A stretch of 54,932 bases of DNA from Pseudomonas vlassakiae (GCF_014269035.2 NZ_JABWRP020000027.1:1-54932); one strand, 5' to 3'; shown: positions 43,096 to 52,289, counted from the stretch's first letter. Translations and numbers: made by a program. The notes: generated by a model not told the origin, from the sequence alone.

Positions 43096-44529
43096 ATGTC
43101 CCGCAAATCTGTGCTCGAACGGCGCTCTATCGACTACATCCCGGAAGCCGAGCGCCATGGCAAGCTGTACAGCCAGTTCACCCTCTGGCTCGGCGCCAAC
43201 CTGCAGATTACCGCCATCGTCACCGGCGCCCTGGCCGTGGTGCTGGGCGGCGACGTGTTCTGGTCGCTGATCGGCCTGCTGCTGGGCCAGCTGATCGGCG
43301 GCGCGGTGATGGCCTTGCATGCAGCCCAGGGCCCGCGCCTGGGCCTGCCGCAGATGATTTCCAGCCGCGTGCAGTTCGGCGTGTATGGCGCAGCCATCCC
43401 GATGGTGCTGGTGTGCCTGATGTACCTGGGCTTCACCGCCACCGGCACGGTGCTGTCCGGGCAGGCCATCGGCCAGTTGCTGAGTGTCAGCGATAGCACC
43501 GGCATTCTTGTCTTCGCCTCGGTGATCGTGCTCGCCACCCTCGCCGGCTACCGGGTGATCCACTGGATCGGCCGGGTCGCCAGCGTGCTGGGCATCATTG
43601 CCTTCGTCTACCTGTTCAGCCGCATCCTGATGCTCGCCGACATCGGCCAGTTGCTGGAAAACCGCCACTTCAGCTGGGCCACCTTCTTGCTCGCGGTGTC
43701 GCTGGCCGCCTCCTGGCAGATCGCCTTCGGCCCCTACGTGGCGGATTACTCGCGCTACCTGCCGAGCAGCACCTCGCCGGTGAAGACCTTTCTCGCCGCC
43801 GGCCTGGGCTCTGTCATTGGAGCACAAGCGTCGATGATCCTCGGCGTGTTCGCCGCAGCCATCGCCGGCGGGCAATTCAGCGGGCGTGAAGTGGCCTACA
43901 TCGTCGGCCTCGGCGGTGCCGGCACCACTGCCGCGCTGCTGTACTTCAGCATCGCGTTCGGCAAGGTGACGATCTCGACGCTGAATTCCTATGGCAGCTT
44001 CATGTGCATTGCCACCATCATCAGCGGTTTCCGAGGCCACCTGGCAATCAGCCGCGTGCAACGCCTGGTGTTCGTGCTGGCCATCGTCGGCGCCGCCACC
44101 CTGGTGGCCCTGCTCGGCCAGCACACCTTCCTCAGTGCGTTCAAGTCGTTCATCCTGTTCCTGCTGACGTTCTTCGTGCCCTGGAGCGCGGTCAACCTGG
44201 TGGATTACTACTTCATCACCAAGGAGCGCTACGACATCCCTGCCCTGGCCGACCCGGAAGGCCGCTACGGCCGCTGGAACTGGCCTGGCATCAGCGTCTA
44301 CACCCTCGGCGTGCTGGTGCAGATGCCGTTCATCGACACCAAGCTGTACACCGGCCCCATGGTCGCGCACCTGGGTGGCGTGGATGTGTCGTGGCTGATC
44401 GGGCTGGTGGTGCCGAGCGTGCTGTATTACTGCGTGGCGGGCCGCCGAGGCGCCGGCCGGCCTGATCGTGCCGCAGGCGCGCTGATGCCGTGTGCTGAGT
44501 TCTCCTTGCACCGGCCTCTTCGCGGGTAA
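43096..44529 (+). CDS. NCS1-family permease (cytosine/purine type)
   Basis: A 477-residue nucleobase-cation-symport family permease with about 12 helices, importing a small nitrogen compound (cytosine, purine, hydantoin or similar). The N-terminus (RRSIDYIPEAERHGKLYSQF) and GPYVADYSRYLP, NLVDYYFI are family features. The last 24 or so residues look abnormal, running into a REP element; in the +1 frame the gene would instead end PAGLIVPQAR and stop at 44485. A single extra G near 44447-44452 would explain this. ATG at 43096 has a GTGGAG site. Confidence 0.88.
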   Translation: MSRKSVLERRSIDYIPEAERHGKLYSQFTLWLGANLQITAIVTGALAVVLGGDVFWSLIGLLLGQLIGGAVMALHAAQGPRLGLPQMISSRVQFGVYGAAIPMVLVCLMYLGFTATGTVLSGQAIGQLLSVSDSTGILVFASVIVLATLAGYRVIHWIGRVASVLGIIAFVYLFSRILMLADIGQLLENRHFSWATFLLAVSLAASWQIAFGPYVADYSRYLPSSTSPVKTFLAAGLGSVIGAQASMILGVFAAAIAGGQFSGREVAYIVGLGGAGTTAALLYFSIAFGKVTISTLNSYGSFMCIATIISGFRGHLAISRVQRLVFVLAIVGAATLVALLGQHTFLSAFKSFILFLLTFFVPWSAVNLVDYYFITKERYDIPALADPEGRYGRWNWPGISVYTLGVLVQMPFIDTKLYTGPMVAHLGGVDVSWLIGLVVPSVLYYCVAGRRGAGRPDRAAGALMPCAEFSLHRPLRG

Positions 44530-44544
44530 ACCCGCGAAGAGGCC
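44513..44544. repeat. REP element
   Basis: Perfect 15-bp palindrome: GGCCTCTTCGCGGGT (44513-44527), AA loop, complement 44530-44544. This is a Pseudomonas putida-type REP core. It overlaps the extended 3' end of the NCS1 permease reading frame and lies before the convergent aldolase-like gene. Confidence 0.92.
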
Positions 44545-44550
44545 CGAGAG

Positions 44551-45306
44551 TCAGTCGCAGTAGTCCGGGGCGATTCGCTCCAACATCCTCAGCAAAGCGC
44601 TCCAGGCCAGCTGAAGCGCATCCGGGTCATTCAGTTCACCCTGCTTCAACCCGCGCATCGGCGCATTGAACTGCCGCTCGGTATGCGCGCACACCGCTTC
44701 CGACGGCAACACCAGCTGCCCGGCGCTCTGCGCCGCCAGCTGGATCTCGCAAGCCTTTTCCAGGTAATACATTCGCAGGAACGCCTCGGCCACCGAGCGC
44801 CCGGTGGTCAGCAAGCCGTGGTTGCGCAGGATCATCACCGGCTTGTCGCCCAGGTCCGCCACCAGCCGCTGCTGTTCGTCCAGGTCCAGCGCGATGCCTT
44901 CGTAGGCGTGGTAGGCGACCTTGCCATGGAACTCCATCGACATCTGGTTGACCGGCAGCAACCCGCACTCCAGCGCCGCCACCGCGCAACCGGCGCGGGT
45001 GTGCGTGTGCAGCACGCACTGGGCGTCCTCGCGGGCGGCATGGATCGCACTGTGGATAACGAAACCGGCCGGGTTGACCGGATATTCAGTGGGCGCCACC
45101 GGCCGGCCTTGCAGGTCGATCTTCACCAGGCTCGAGGCGGTGATTTCTTCGAACAGCAAGCCGTAGGGGTTGATCAGGAAATGATGCTCGGGGCCCGGCA
45201 GGCGCAAGGAGATATGGGTAAAGATCAGGTCCGACATGCGGAAGTGGGCAATCAGGCGATAGCAGGCGGCCAGTTGCTGGCGCAGGGTCTGTTCCGTGGT
45301 GTCCAT
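44551..45306 (-). CDS. Class II aldolase/adducin family protein
   Basis: A 251-residue zinc-dependent aldolase or decarboxylase-like enzyme. Metal ligands: LHTHTRAG and the later LRNHGLLTTG; a further conserved site is FTHISLR. Related proteins cleave phospho-sugars or act on other small hydroxy acids. AGGGAGA site upstream of the ATG. It follows the PotD-like gene by 54 bases and both may be one unit. Confidence 0.9.
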   Translation of the reverse strand: MDTTEQTLRQQLAACYRLIAHFRMSDLIFTHISLRLPGPEHHFLINPYGLLFEEITASSLVKIDLQGRPVAPTEYPVNPAGFVIHSAIHAAREDAQCVLHTHTRAGCAVAALECGLLPVNQMSMEFHGKVAYHAYEGIALDLDEQQRLVADLGDKPVMILRNHGLLTTGRSVAEAFLRMYYLEKACEIQLAAQSAGQLVLPSEAVCAHTERQFNAPMRGLKQGELNDPDALQLAWSALLRMLERIAPDYCD

Positions 45307-45360
45307 CGTTGTTCTCCCTGTTGGCAGTTCGGGGGTGCCGGGCAGCCCCGATAAGCGACA

Positions 45361-46404
45361 TCATTTGCTGGCCCAGGCATTGAAGCGTTGCTCCAGCTCC
45401 TCGCCGTGATCGACCCAGAACTCTACATCCATCGCCAACGCACCTTGCAGGTTCTCAGGCGAGGTCGGCACCCAGCTGGCCAGCGCCGGGTCAAGCCTGG
45501 CCGCCGCCTGAGTATTGGTCGGCCCGTAGGGAATCTGCTGGACGTAACGCACCTGGGTATCCGCCTGGTTGGCGTAGCTGATCAAGCGTTTCGCCTGATC
45601 GACATGCTTCGAGCCCTTGATGATCGCCCAGTAGTCCATGCCATACAGACTGCCAGGCCAGACCACCGCCAGCGGGCTGCCTTGCTGCGCGGCCACGGCG
45701 ATGCGGCCACTGTAGGTCGAGGTCATCACCACATCGCCCGCCGTCAGCCACTGCGCCGGTTGCGCGCCGGCATCCCACCACTGGATATACGGCTTGAGCT
45801 CGGTGAGCTTGGCAAAGGCGCGCTCGACGCCTGCCGGGGTCGACAACACCTTGTACACGTCAGCGACCTTGACCCCGTCGGCCAGCAAGGCGAACTCCAG
45901 GTTGTACACCGCGCGTTTGCGCAGGCCGCGTTTGCCCGGGTACTTCTGCACGTTCCAGAAGTCGGCCCACGAGGCCGGTGCCTGGGCCAGCTTGTCGCGG
46001 TCGTAGGCAATCGCCACGCTCCATACCAGCGCCGCCGAGCCGCAGTCCTGGGCCGCAGCGGGGATCAGTTCGGCGGCATGCCCCAGGCGCTGCCAGTCGA
46101 GGTGCTCGTAGATGCCCTCCTCGCAGCCGCGCATCAGGTCTGGCCCCTCGATCTGCACCACGTCCCAGTCGACATTGCCGGTATCGGCCATCACCTGGAT
46201 GCGCGCCATCTCACCGTTGTATTCGCTCTGGATCAACTGGCTGCCGTCCTGGGCGCTGAAAGGCTGGAAGATCGCCACATCCTGGGCTTTCTGACCGGCG
46301 CCGCCATAGCCGACCACGACCATCTGCGGCGCCGCTTGCGCACTGCCCAGGCCCAAGGCCAAGAGCGCTGCGCAAAGGCCGGTACTGCAAGGAAATGCCT
46401 GCAT
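45361..46404 (-). CDS. Polyamine-type ABC transporter substrate-binding protein
   Basis: A 347-residue periplasmic binding protein of the PotD/spermidine-putrescine type. Signal peptide about 1-24 (LLALGLGSAQA), then MVVVGYGGAGQKAQ, DWDVVQIEGPDLMRGCEEG and GSLYGMDYWAIIKGSK. ATG at 46404 is supported by GGAGGCAAC. No permease or ATPase gene accompanies it in this window, so it is an orphan receptor or works with a transporter encoded elsewhere. Divergent from the flavin oxidoreductase. Confidence 0.9.
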   Translation of the reverse strand: MQAFPCSTGLCAALLALGLGSAQAAPQMVVVGYGGAGQKAQDVAIFQPFSAQDGSQLIQSEYNGEMARIQVMADTGNVDWDVVQIEGPDLMRGCEEGIYEHLDWQRLGHAAELIPAAAQDCGSAALVWSVAIAYDRDKLAQAPASWADFWNVQKYPGKRGLRKRAVYNLEFALLADGVKVADVYKVLSTPAGVERAFAKLTELKPYIQWWDAGAQPAQWLTAGDVVMTSTYSGRIAVAAQQGSPLAVVWPGSLYGMDYWAIIKGSKHVDQAKRLISYANQADTQVRYVQQIPYGPTNTQAAARLDPALASWVPTSPENLQGALAMDVEFWVDHGEELEQRFNAWASK

Positions 46405-46506
46405 CGAGTTGCCTCCTGTCGGTACCGCCGAGCGTTGGCTCGAAGGCCCGTTTGTTGTTGTAGTGAGGTCACGCGCCACGGCCGTGGCGAGGGAAAAGCT
46501 AGTCCG

Positions 46507-46543
46507 GCCCCAGTAAAAAAACAAGTTGATTTTTTACTGGGGC
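46507..46543. promoter_or_regulatory. 14-bp-arm palindrome in divergent promoter region
   Basis: GCCCCAGTAAAAAA (46507-46520) and TTTTTTACTGGGGC (46530-46543) around a 9-nt centre. It lies midway between the divergent binding-protein and oxidoreductase genes. The perfect symmetry and position suggest an operator, most plausibly for the XRE-cupin regulator encoded at 48585. Confidence 0.65.
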
Positions 46544-46592
46544 TACACTTTCATGAGGAAAACAAGAACGACACCGCACCGGAGCCGCCCGC

Positions 46593-48545
46593 ATGACGAC
46601 CGCCTTCGCCCATTTGTTCGAACCCCTGCAGATCCGCGGCAAACGCCTGAAGAACCGCATCATGTCGACCGGCCACGACACTTGCCTGCCCACCGACAAC
46701 CTGGTCAACGACAAGCTCATCGCCTACCAGCGCGCCCGTGCCGCCGGTGGTGTCGGCCTGATCGTGCTGCAGGTGGCGGGGGTGCATGAGAGTGCCCGTT
46801 ACACCTCGCACGTGCTGATGGCCACTGACGACGCCTGCATCGACGGCTACCGCCGCCTGGCCGAGGCCTGCCATGCCCACGGCACGGTGGTGTTGTCGCA
46901 ATTGTTCCATCCGGGACGGGAGATCATGGAGTCGGCGGACGGCCTGCTGGCAGTCGCCTACTCGGCCTCGTCGGTGCCCAACGAGCGCTTCCGGGTGATG
47001 CCGCGTGCCCTCGACCAGGCGATGATCGACGAGATCGTCCAGGGCTACGCCAGCGCTGCGCGGCGCCTGCATCAGGCGGGGCTGGACGGTGTCGAGGTGG
47101 TGGCCAGCCATGGCTACCTGCCGGCGCAGTTCCTCAACCCGCGGGTCAACCAGCGCAACGACAGCTACAACGGCGAACTGGAACAGCGCCTGCGCTTCCT
47201 GCGGGAAGTGCTGGCAGCGGTCAGGGCGGCCACCGACGAGCAGTTCATTGTCGGCCTGCGCATCAGCGCAGACGAACGCGACAGCGAGGGCCTGAGCGAA
47301 GACGAATCGCTTGCCGCCGCCCAGGCCGTGCAAGGCCAGGTCGATTACCTGCACATCGTCGCCGGGACCTCGGCGTCGCTGGGTGGCGCCGTGCATATCG
47401 TGCCACCCATGGCCATCGCCCCGGCCTACCTGGCACGCGAGGCCGGCACTTTCAAGCAGCACCTGGACATCCCGCTGTTCGTCACCGGGCGCATCAACCA
47501 GCCGCAGGAAGCCGAACTGATCCTGGCCCGTGGCCAGGCCGACGTGTGTGGCATGACCCGCGCACTGATCTGCGACCCGCAGATGCCGGCCAAGACCGAG
47601 CGCGGCCAGGTCGAAGACGTGCGCGCCTGCATTGCCTGCAACCAGGCCTGCATCGGCCACTTCCACCGCGGCCTGCCGATCTCCTGTATCCAGCACCCGG
47701 AGACCGGGCGCGAATTGCAGTACCAACACCCAGCCCCCGCTACTGCGCGCAAGCGCATCCTGGTGGCGGGCGGTGGTCCCGCCGGCATGAAAGCCGCAGC
47801 CGTGGCTGCCGCCCGGGGGCATGACGTCACCCTGTACGAAGCCAGTGCACAACTCGGCGGCCAGGTACAGCTTGCCCAGCTGCTGCCCCGGCGCAGCGAG
47901 TTCGGCGGCGCCAGCACCAACCTGCAGCGCGAAATGGAACTGGCCGGCGTACGCGTAGTACGTAATACGCGTGTTGATCGCGCACTGGTCGAACGCGAAC
48001 GCCCCGACCTGGTGATTGCCGCCACCGGTGCCACGCCCTACTGGCCATCGTTCGAACGCAGCGGCGAGCTGCAGGTGGTGGATGCCTGGCAAGTCCTGCG
48101 CAATGAAGTCGCCCTTGGCCGCTCGGTGCTGGTGATCGACTGGCGCTGCGACTGGATCGGCCCCGGCATCGCCGAGCGCCTGACCCGGGATGGCCACCAG
48201 GTGCAGCTGGCGGTGAACGGCACCCACTGCGGCGAAACCCTGCCGCTGTACGTGCGCGACCAGATGGCCGGCGAACTGCACCGCCTGGGCATCCCGATCA
48301 CACCCTATGCCCGCCTGTACGGCTGCGATGACAACACCGTCTACCTGCAGCACACCGCCAGTGGCCAACCGATGATCTTCGAAGGTATCGACACCCTGGT
48401 ACTGTGCCTCGGTCACCAACCTCAGGACACCCTGGCCATGGAGCTGGCAGGCCTGGTGGAGGTACGGCGCATTGGCGACTGCCTGGCCCCGCGCACGGTC
48501 GAAGAGGCGATCCATGAGGGCCTGACAGTTGCCTGGGCACTCTGA
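46593..48545 (+). CDS. FMN/FAD/4Fe-4S oxidoreductase (dienoyl-CoA reductase/demethylase family)
   Basis: A 650-residue enzyme with an old-yellow-enzyme TIM barrel for FMN (about 1-370), a 4Fe-4S site (Cys346, Cys349, Cys353, Cys365) and a C-terminal FAD/NAD(P) domain beginning VAGGGPAG (GGGPAG 393-398). This layout is shared by 2,4-dienoyl-CoA reductases, trimethylamine dehydrogenase and N-methylproline or betaine demethylases. Placement next to a PotD-like receptor makes an amine or N-methylated amino acid a reasonable guess. GGAG site before the ATG. Confidence 0.9.
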   Translation: MTTAFAHLFEPLQIRGKRLKNRIMSTGHDTCLPTDNLVNDKLIAYQRARAAGGVGLIVLQVAGVHESARYTSHVLMATDDACIDGYRRLAEACHAHGTVVLSQLFHPGREIMESADGLLAVAYSASSVPNERFRVMPRALDQAMIDEIVQGYASAARRLHQAGLDGVEVVASHGYLPAQFLNPRVNQRNDSYNGELEQRLRFLREVLAAVRAATDEQFIVGLRISADERDSEGLSEDESLAAAQAVQGQVDYLHIVAGTSASLGGAVHIVPPMAIAPAYLAREAGTFKQHLDIPLFVTGRINQPQEAELILARGQADVCGMTRALICDPQMPAKTERGQVEDVRACIACNQACIGHFHRGLPISCIQHPETGRELQYQHPAPATARKRILVAGGGPAGMKAAAVAAARGHDVTLYEASAQLGGQVQLAQLLPRRSEFGGASTNLQREMELAGVRVVRNTRVDRALVERERPDLVIAATGATPYWPSFERSGELQVVDAWQVLRNEVALGRSVLVIDWRCDWIGPGIAERLTRDGHQVQLAVNGTHCGETLPLYVRDQMAGELHRLGIPITPYARLYGCDDNTVYLQHTASGQPMIFEGIDTLVLCLGHQPQDTLAMELAGLVEVRRIGDCLAPRTVEEAIHEGLTVAWAL

Positions 48546-48584
48546 GGCTGTCCATACTGCGGCTTTCCCGATGGACCGAAGCGC

Positions 48585-49187
48585 ATGAGCCAGCAACCCC
48601 AGTTCCCGCCCGCTGCCGCAGAGGGTGGCAGCGCGCCACAGTTCCTCGGTGGCCGCATCCGCGGCCTGCGCAAGCGTCGCGGCATGACCCTGGCGGAGCT
48701 GGCGGCGCACAGCGAGCTGACCGCCGGCTACATCAGCCAGCTGGAGCGTAACCTGTCATATCCGTCGATCCCGGCGCTGTTCAACATTGCCCGCAGCCTC
48801 GGCGTGACCATCCAGTGGTTCTTCGCCAGCGAGGCCACCACCGCACCGGAAGACCAGGGTTACGTGGTGCGGCGCAACAGCCGGTTGAGCGTGCATTACG
48901 AGGACGGCATCGTCGACCAGCTGCTCACGCCGCAACCCAACCGCCAGTTGGAGATGCTGCACTCGCGTTTTCCACCTGGTACCTACAGCCAGCAGAGCTA
49001 CAGCCATGAGGGTGACGAAGCGGGCTATGTGCTCTCGGGCAGTTTCGAAGTGTGGGTGGGTGAACGTCACTTCCTGCTGGGCGAAGGCGACAGTTTCAGT
49101 TTTTCCAGCCAGGAGCCGCACCGCTACGGCAACCCTGGCGAGGTGGATGCCGTGGTGATCTGGGTCATCACCCCGCCCACATTCTGA
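48585..49187 (+). CDS. XRE-family regulator with cupin domain
   Basis: A 200-residue regulator with an Ala/Pro-rich start, a helix-turn-helix (MTLAELAAHSELTAGYISQL, about 35-54), and a C-terminal cupin (YSHEGDEAGYVLSGSFEVWV, then GDSFSFSSQEPHRYGNPG). Likely controls the divergent binding-protein/aldolase and oxidoreductase units through the palindrome at 46507. Only 39 bases follow the oxidoreductase gene, so they may be co-transcribed. Confidence 0.92.
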   Translation: MSQQPQFPPAAAEGGSAPQFLGGRIRGLRKRRGMTLAELAAHSELTAGYISQLERNLSYPSIPALFNIARSLGVTIQWFFASEATTAPEDQGYVVRRNSRLSVHYEDGIVDQLLTPQPNRQLEMLHSRFPPGTYSQQSYSHEGDEAGYVLSGSFEVWVGERHFLLGEGDSFSFSSQEPHRYGNPGEVDAVVIWVITPPTF

Positions 49188-49361
49188 AAAGAGCTGTCAG
49201 CAGGCCCGGTTCAACTGTGGCCCTGCTGAGCCGCACGGCCAGCGCACCTTGCAATTGACGCTCGCGCCCGTTGCATTTGCGCTTTTCTCCGAACCCATGG
49301 CATAGATGCAGGTCGACGTCCTTAGGTGGACGCTTTCGCGCTTTCCAAGGAGACCCTCTGC

Positions 49362-50201
49362 ATGAGCAAGCCCCCCTATGTCCCGCCCAAGGTCTGGCGC
49401 AACGATGCCGCATCCGGTGGCCAGTTCGCCAGCATCAACCGGCCGATCGCCGGGCCGACCCATGACAAGGACCTGCCGGTCGGCAAGCACCCGTTGCAGC
49501 TCTACTCCCTGGCCACCCCCAACGGTGTCAAGGTCACCATCCTGCTCGAAGAACTGCTCGCCCTGGGCCACAGCGGCGCCGAATACGATGCCTGGCTGAT
49601 CCGCATCGGCGACGGTGACCAGTTCTCCAGCGGCTTCGTCGAGGTCAACCCCAACTCGAAGATCCCCGCCCTGCTCGACCGCAGCGCTGAACCGCCGGTG
49701 CGGGTGTTCGAGTCCGGTTCGATCCTGCTGCACCTGGCGGAGAAGTTCGGCGCCTTCCTGCCCAAGGCGCCGGCTGCACGCACCGAGAGCCTCAACTGGC
49801 TGTTCTGGCAGATGGGTGCGGCGCCTTACCTGGGCGGCGGCTTCGGCCACTTCTATGTGTACGCGCCGGAAAAGATCGAGTACGCGATCAACCGCTTCAC
49901 CATGGAAGCCAAGCGCCAACTCGACGTGCTGGAGCGCCGCCTGGCGGTCAGCCGCTACCTCGGCGGCGACGAATACAGCATCGCCGACATCGCCGTGTGG
50001 CCGTGGTACGGCCAGCTGGTGCGCGGCAACCTGTATGGCGCGGCCGAATTCCTGGCGGTGGATGAATACCCACAGGTCAAGCGCTGGGCCGAAGAAATCG
50101 CCCAGCGCCCGGCCGTGCAGCGTGGCACCCGGGTCAACCGTACCTGGGGCGATGAAGCCAGCCAGGTACCCGAGCGGCACTCGGCGGCCGACCTGGGCTG
50201 A
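49362..50201 (+). CDS. yghU: Glutathione S-transferase family protein YghU
   Basis: A 279-residue member of the YghU/Nu-class GSTs, which use two glutathiones and act as disulphide-bond reductases. N-terminal thioredoxin-like part (LYSLATPNGVKVTILLEELL, then NSKIPALLD and VFESGSILLHLA) and a C-terminal helical domain (YSIADIAVWPWYG). AAGGAGA site before the ATG at 49362. Single gene with a perfect hairpin (50205-50231) right after the stop. Confidence 0.93.
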   Translation: MSKPPYVPPKVWRNDAASGGQFASINRPIAGPTHDKDLPVGKHPLQLYSLATPNGVKVTILLEELLALGHSGAEYDAWLIRIGDGDQFSSGFVEVNPNSKIPALLDRSAEPPVRVFESGSILLHLAEKFGAFLPKAPAARTESLNWLFWQMGAAPYLGGGFGHFYVYAPEKIEYAINRFTMEAKRQLDVLERRLAVSRYLGGDEYSIADIAVWPWYGQLVRGNLYGAAEFLAVDEYPQVKRWAEEIAQRPAVQRGTRVNRTWGDEASQVPERHSAADLG

Positions 50202-50204
50202 AGC

Positions 50205-50231
50205 TGTCGGGGCCGCTGGGCGGCCCCGACA
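50205..50231. terminator. Hairpin terminator after yghU
   Basis: TGTCGGGGCCGC (50205-50216), loop TGG, complement 50220-50231: a perfect 12-bp stem 3 bases past the stop. No T-run follows. Confidence 0.65.
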
Positions 50232-50337
50232 ATGCCCCGTTGCAAAAAACCATTTCTGCCGCGCAAACCTCCCAGCCCTGATCCCTTCTTGTACACTCCT
50301 CGCACTAGCCCCAACCTGCACAAATTTTGGTGAAAGC

Positions 50338-52041
50338 ATGATCGAGGTAACCGAGGTTTCCATTGCCGAGCTGCGCGACGCACTCGAAACGGGCCGCACG
50401 ACGGCCGTCGAGCTGGTCAAGGCCTACCTGGCGCGCATCGACGCCTACGATGGAGCCGACACCGCCACCGCGTTGAACGCCGTGGTCGTACGCAACCCTG
50501 ACGCGCTCAAGGAAGCCGAGGCCTCCGACGCCCGCCGCGCCAAGGGCCAGACCCTGAGCCCGCTGGACGGCATCCCCTACACCGCCAAGGACAGCTACCT
50601 GGTCAAGGGCCTGACCGCCGCCTCCGGCAGCCCGGCGTTCAAGGACCTGGTCGCCCAGCGCGACGCTTTCACCATCGAGCGCCTGCGCGCCGCCGGTGCC
50701 GTGTGCCTGGGCAAGACCAACATGCCACCGATGGCCAATGGCGGCATGCAGCGTGGCGTCTACGGCCGCGCAGAAAGCCCGTACAACGCCAACTACCTGA
50801 CCGCACCATTCGCCTCCGGCTCGTCGAACGGCGCCGGTACCGCCACCGCCGCCAGCTTCAGCGCCTTCGGCCTGGCCGAGGAAACCTGGTCGAGCGGCCG
50901 CGGCCCTGCCTCGAACAACGGCCTGTGCGCCTACACCCCCTCGCGCGGGGTGATCTCGGTACGTGGCAACTGGCCGCTGACCCCGACCATGGACGTGGTG
51001 GTGCCGTATGCCCGAACCATGGCCGACCTGCTGGAAATCCTCGACGTGGTGGTTGCCGACGATGCCGACAAGCGCGGCGACCTGTGGCGCCTGCAGCCAT
51101 GGGTACCGATCCCGGCCGCCTCCTCGGTGCGCCCGGCGTCTTACCTGGACCTGGCCGTTGACGCCAGCTCGCTCAAGGGCAAGCGCTTTGGCGTACCGCG
51201 CATGTACATCAATGCCGACGCTGAAGCCGGCACCTCTGAGAAGCCAGGCATCGGCGGCCCGACCGGCCAGCGCATCATCACCCGCGACAGCGTCATCGCC
51301 CTGTGGCAGCAGGCTCGCCAGGCCCTGGAAGCGGCCGGCGCCGAAGTGCTGGAAGTGGACTTCCCGCTGGTGTCCAACTGCGAAGGCGACCGCCCGGGCG
51401 CGCCGACCGTCTACAACCGTGGCATCGTCAGCAAGGAATTCCTCCACGACGAGCTGTGGGAGCTGTCGGGCTGGGCGTTCGACGACTTCCTGCGGGCCAA
51501 CGATGACCCCAAACTCAACCGCCTGGCCGATGTCGACGGCCCGCAGATCTTCCCGCACGACCCGGGCACCCTGCCCAACCGTGAGGACGACCTGGCCGCT
51601 GGCATGGACGAATACGTCAACATGGCCAAGCGCGGCCTGAAGACCTGGGACCAGATCGAGACCCTGCCCGATGGCCTGCGCGGGCTGGAAAAAACCCGCA
51701 AGATCGACCTCGAAGACTGGATGGACGCGCAGGGCCTGGACGCCGTGCTGTTCCCGACCGTGGCCGATGTCGGCCCGGCCGATGCCGACGTCAACCCGGC
51801 CTCGGCCGACATCGCCTGGAGCAACGGCATCTGGGTGGCCAACGGCAACCTGGCGATCCGCCACCTGGGCGTGCCGACCGTGACCGTGCCGATGGGTGTG
51901 ATGGCCGATATCGGCATGCCGGTGGGGCTGACCTTTGCTGGCAAGGCGTATAGCGACAATGCGCTGCTGAGCTTTGCTGCGGCCTTTGAATCGACCGGTT
52001 CGCGCCGGATGGTACCGCCGCGTACCCCGCCGCTGGGCTGA
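50338..52041 (+). CDS. Amidase-signature family protein
   Basis: A 567-residue amidase-signature (AS) hydrolase. Catalytic triad candidates: Lys84 (YTAKDSY), cis-Ser at 162-163 (GSSNG) and nucleophile Ser186 (SSGRGPA). The surrounding AS motifs are unusual: the usual GTDTGGS is AEETWSS here, and GGSSGGS is GSSNGAG. The long reading frame continues upstream of 50338 in the same phase but overlaps yghU, so the ATG at 50338 is used. Substrate not predicted. Confidence 0.9.
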   Translation: MIEVTEVSIAELRDALETGRTTAVELVKAYLARIDAYDGADTATALNAVVVRNPDALKEAEASDARRAKGQTLSPLDGIPYTAKDSYLVKGLTAASGSPAFKDLVAQRDAFTIERLRAAGAVCLGKTNMPPMANGGMQRGVYGRAESPYNANYLTAPFASGSSNGAGTATAASFSAFGLAEETWSSGRGPASNNGLCAYTPSRGVISVRGNWPLTPTMDVVVPYARTMADLLEILDVVVADDADKRGDLWRLQPWVPIPAASSVRPASYLDLAVDASSLKGKRFGVPRMYINADAEAGTSEKPGIGGPTGQRIITRDSVIALWQQARQALEAAGAEVLEVDFPLVSNCEGDRPGAPTVYNRGIVSKEFLHDELWELSGWAFDDFLRANDDPKLNRLADVDGPQIFPHDPGTLPNREDDLAAGMDEYVNMAKRGLKTWDQIETLPDGLRGLEKTRKIDLEDWMDAQGLDAVLFPTVADVGPADADVNPASADIAWSNGIWVANGNLAIRHLGVPTVTVPMGVMADIGMPVGLTFAGKAYSDNALLSFAAAFESTGSRRMVPPRTPPLG

Positions 52042-52046
52042 TCATC

Positions 52047-52082
52047 CTGGCCCCAGCGTCGACTTGCCGACGCTGGGGCCAG
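52047..52082. terminator. Hairpin terminator after amidase
   Basis: CTGGCCCCAGCGTCG (52047-52061), loop ACTTGC, complement 52068-52082: perfect 15-bp stem starting 5 bases past the stop codon. No T-run follows. Confidence 0.65.
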
Positions 52083-52289
52083 CTGGTATGACAGGCTTCC
52101 TTTGTATTGCGCAAACCAGCCGGCGTGTGGGGCGGCGTTGGCGCTGGCTTATGAGTCAGCAGCTTTGGCTGGCTACCAGAATGGTGGTTTGTGGGGGCGC
52201 TACTGCAACTCTGCAGCAGATTCAGGCGTGGTTGAAGCAGGTAGGATGAACGGCGGTATGGCCTCCGGGTGCTCGCCGAGGCATTTTCG

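Noticed and set aside
46551..48710. 719-codon frame antisense to the flavin oxidoreductase
   Set aside because: It is a mirror of the sense gene's codon pattern; the sense protein has intact cofactor motifs.
49615..50337. Upstream part of the amidase reading frame
   Set aside because: The frame is open but overlaps yghU entirely and has Arg/Ser-rich composition; the amidase domain begins at the ATG at 50338.
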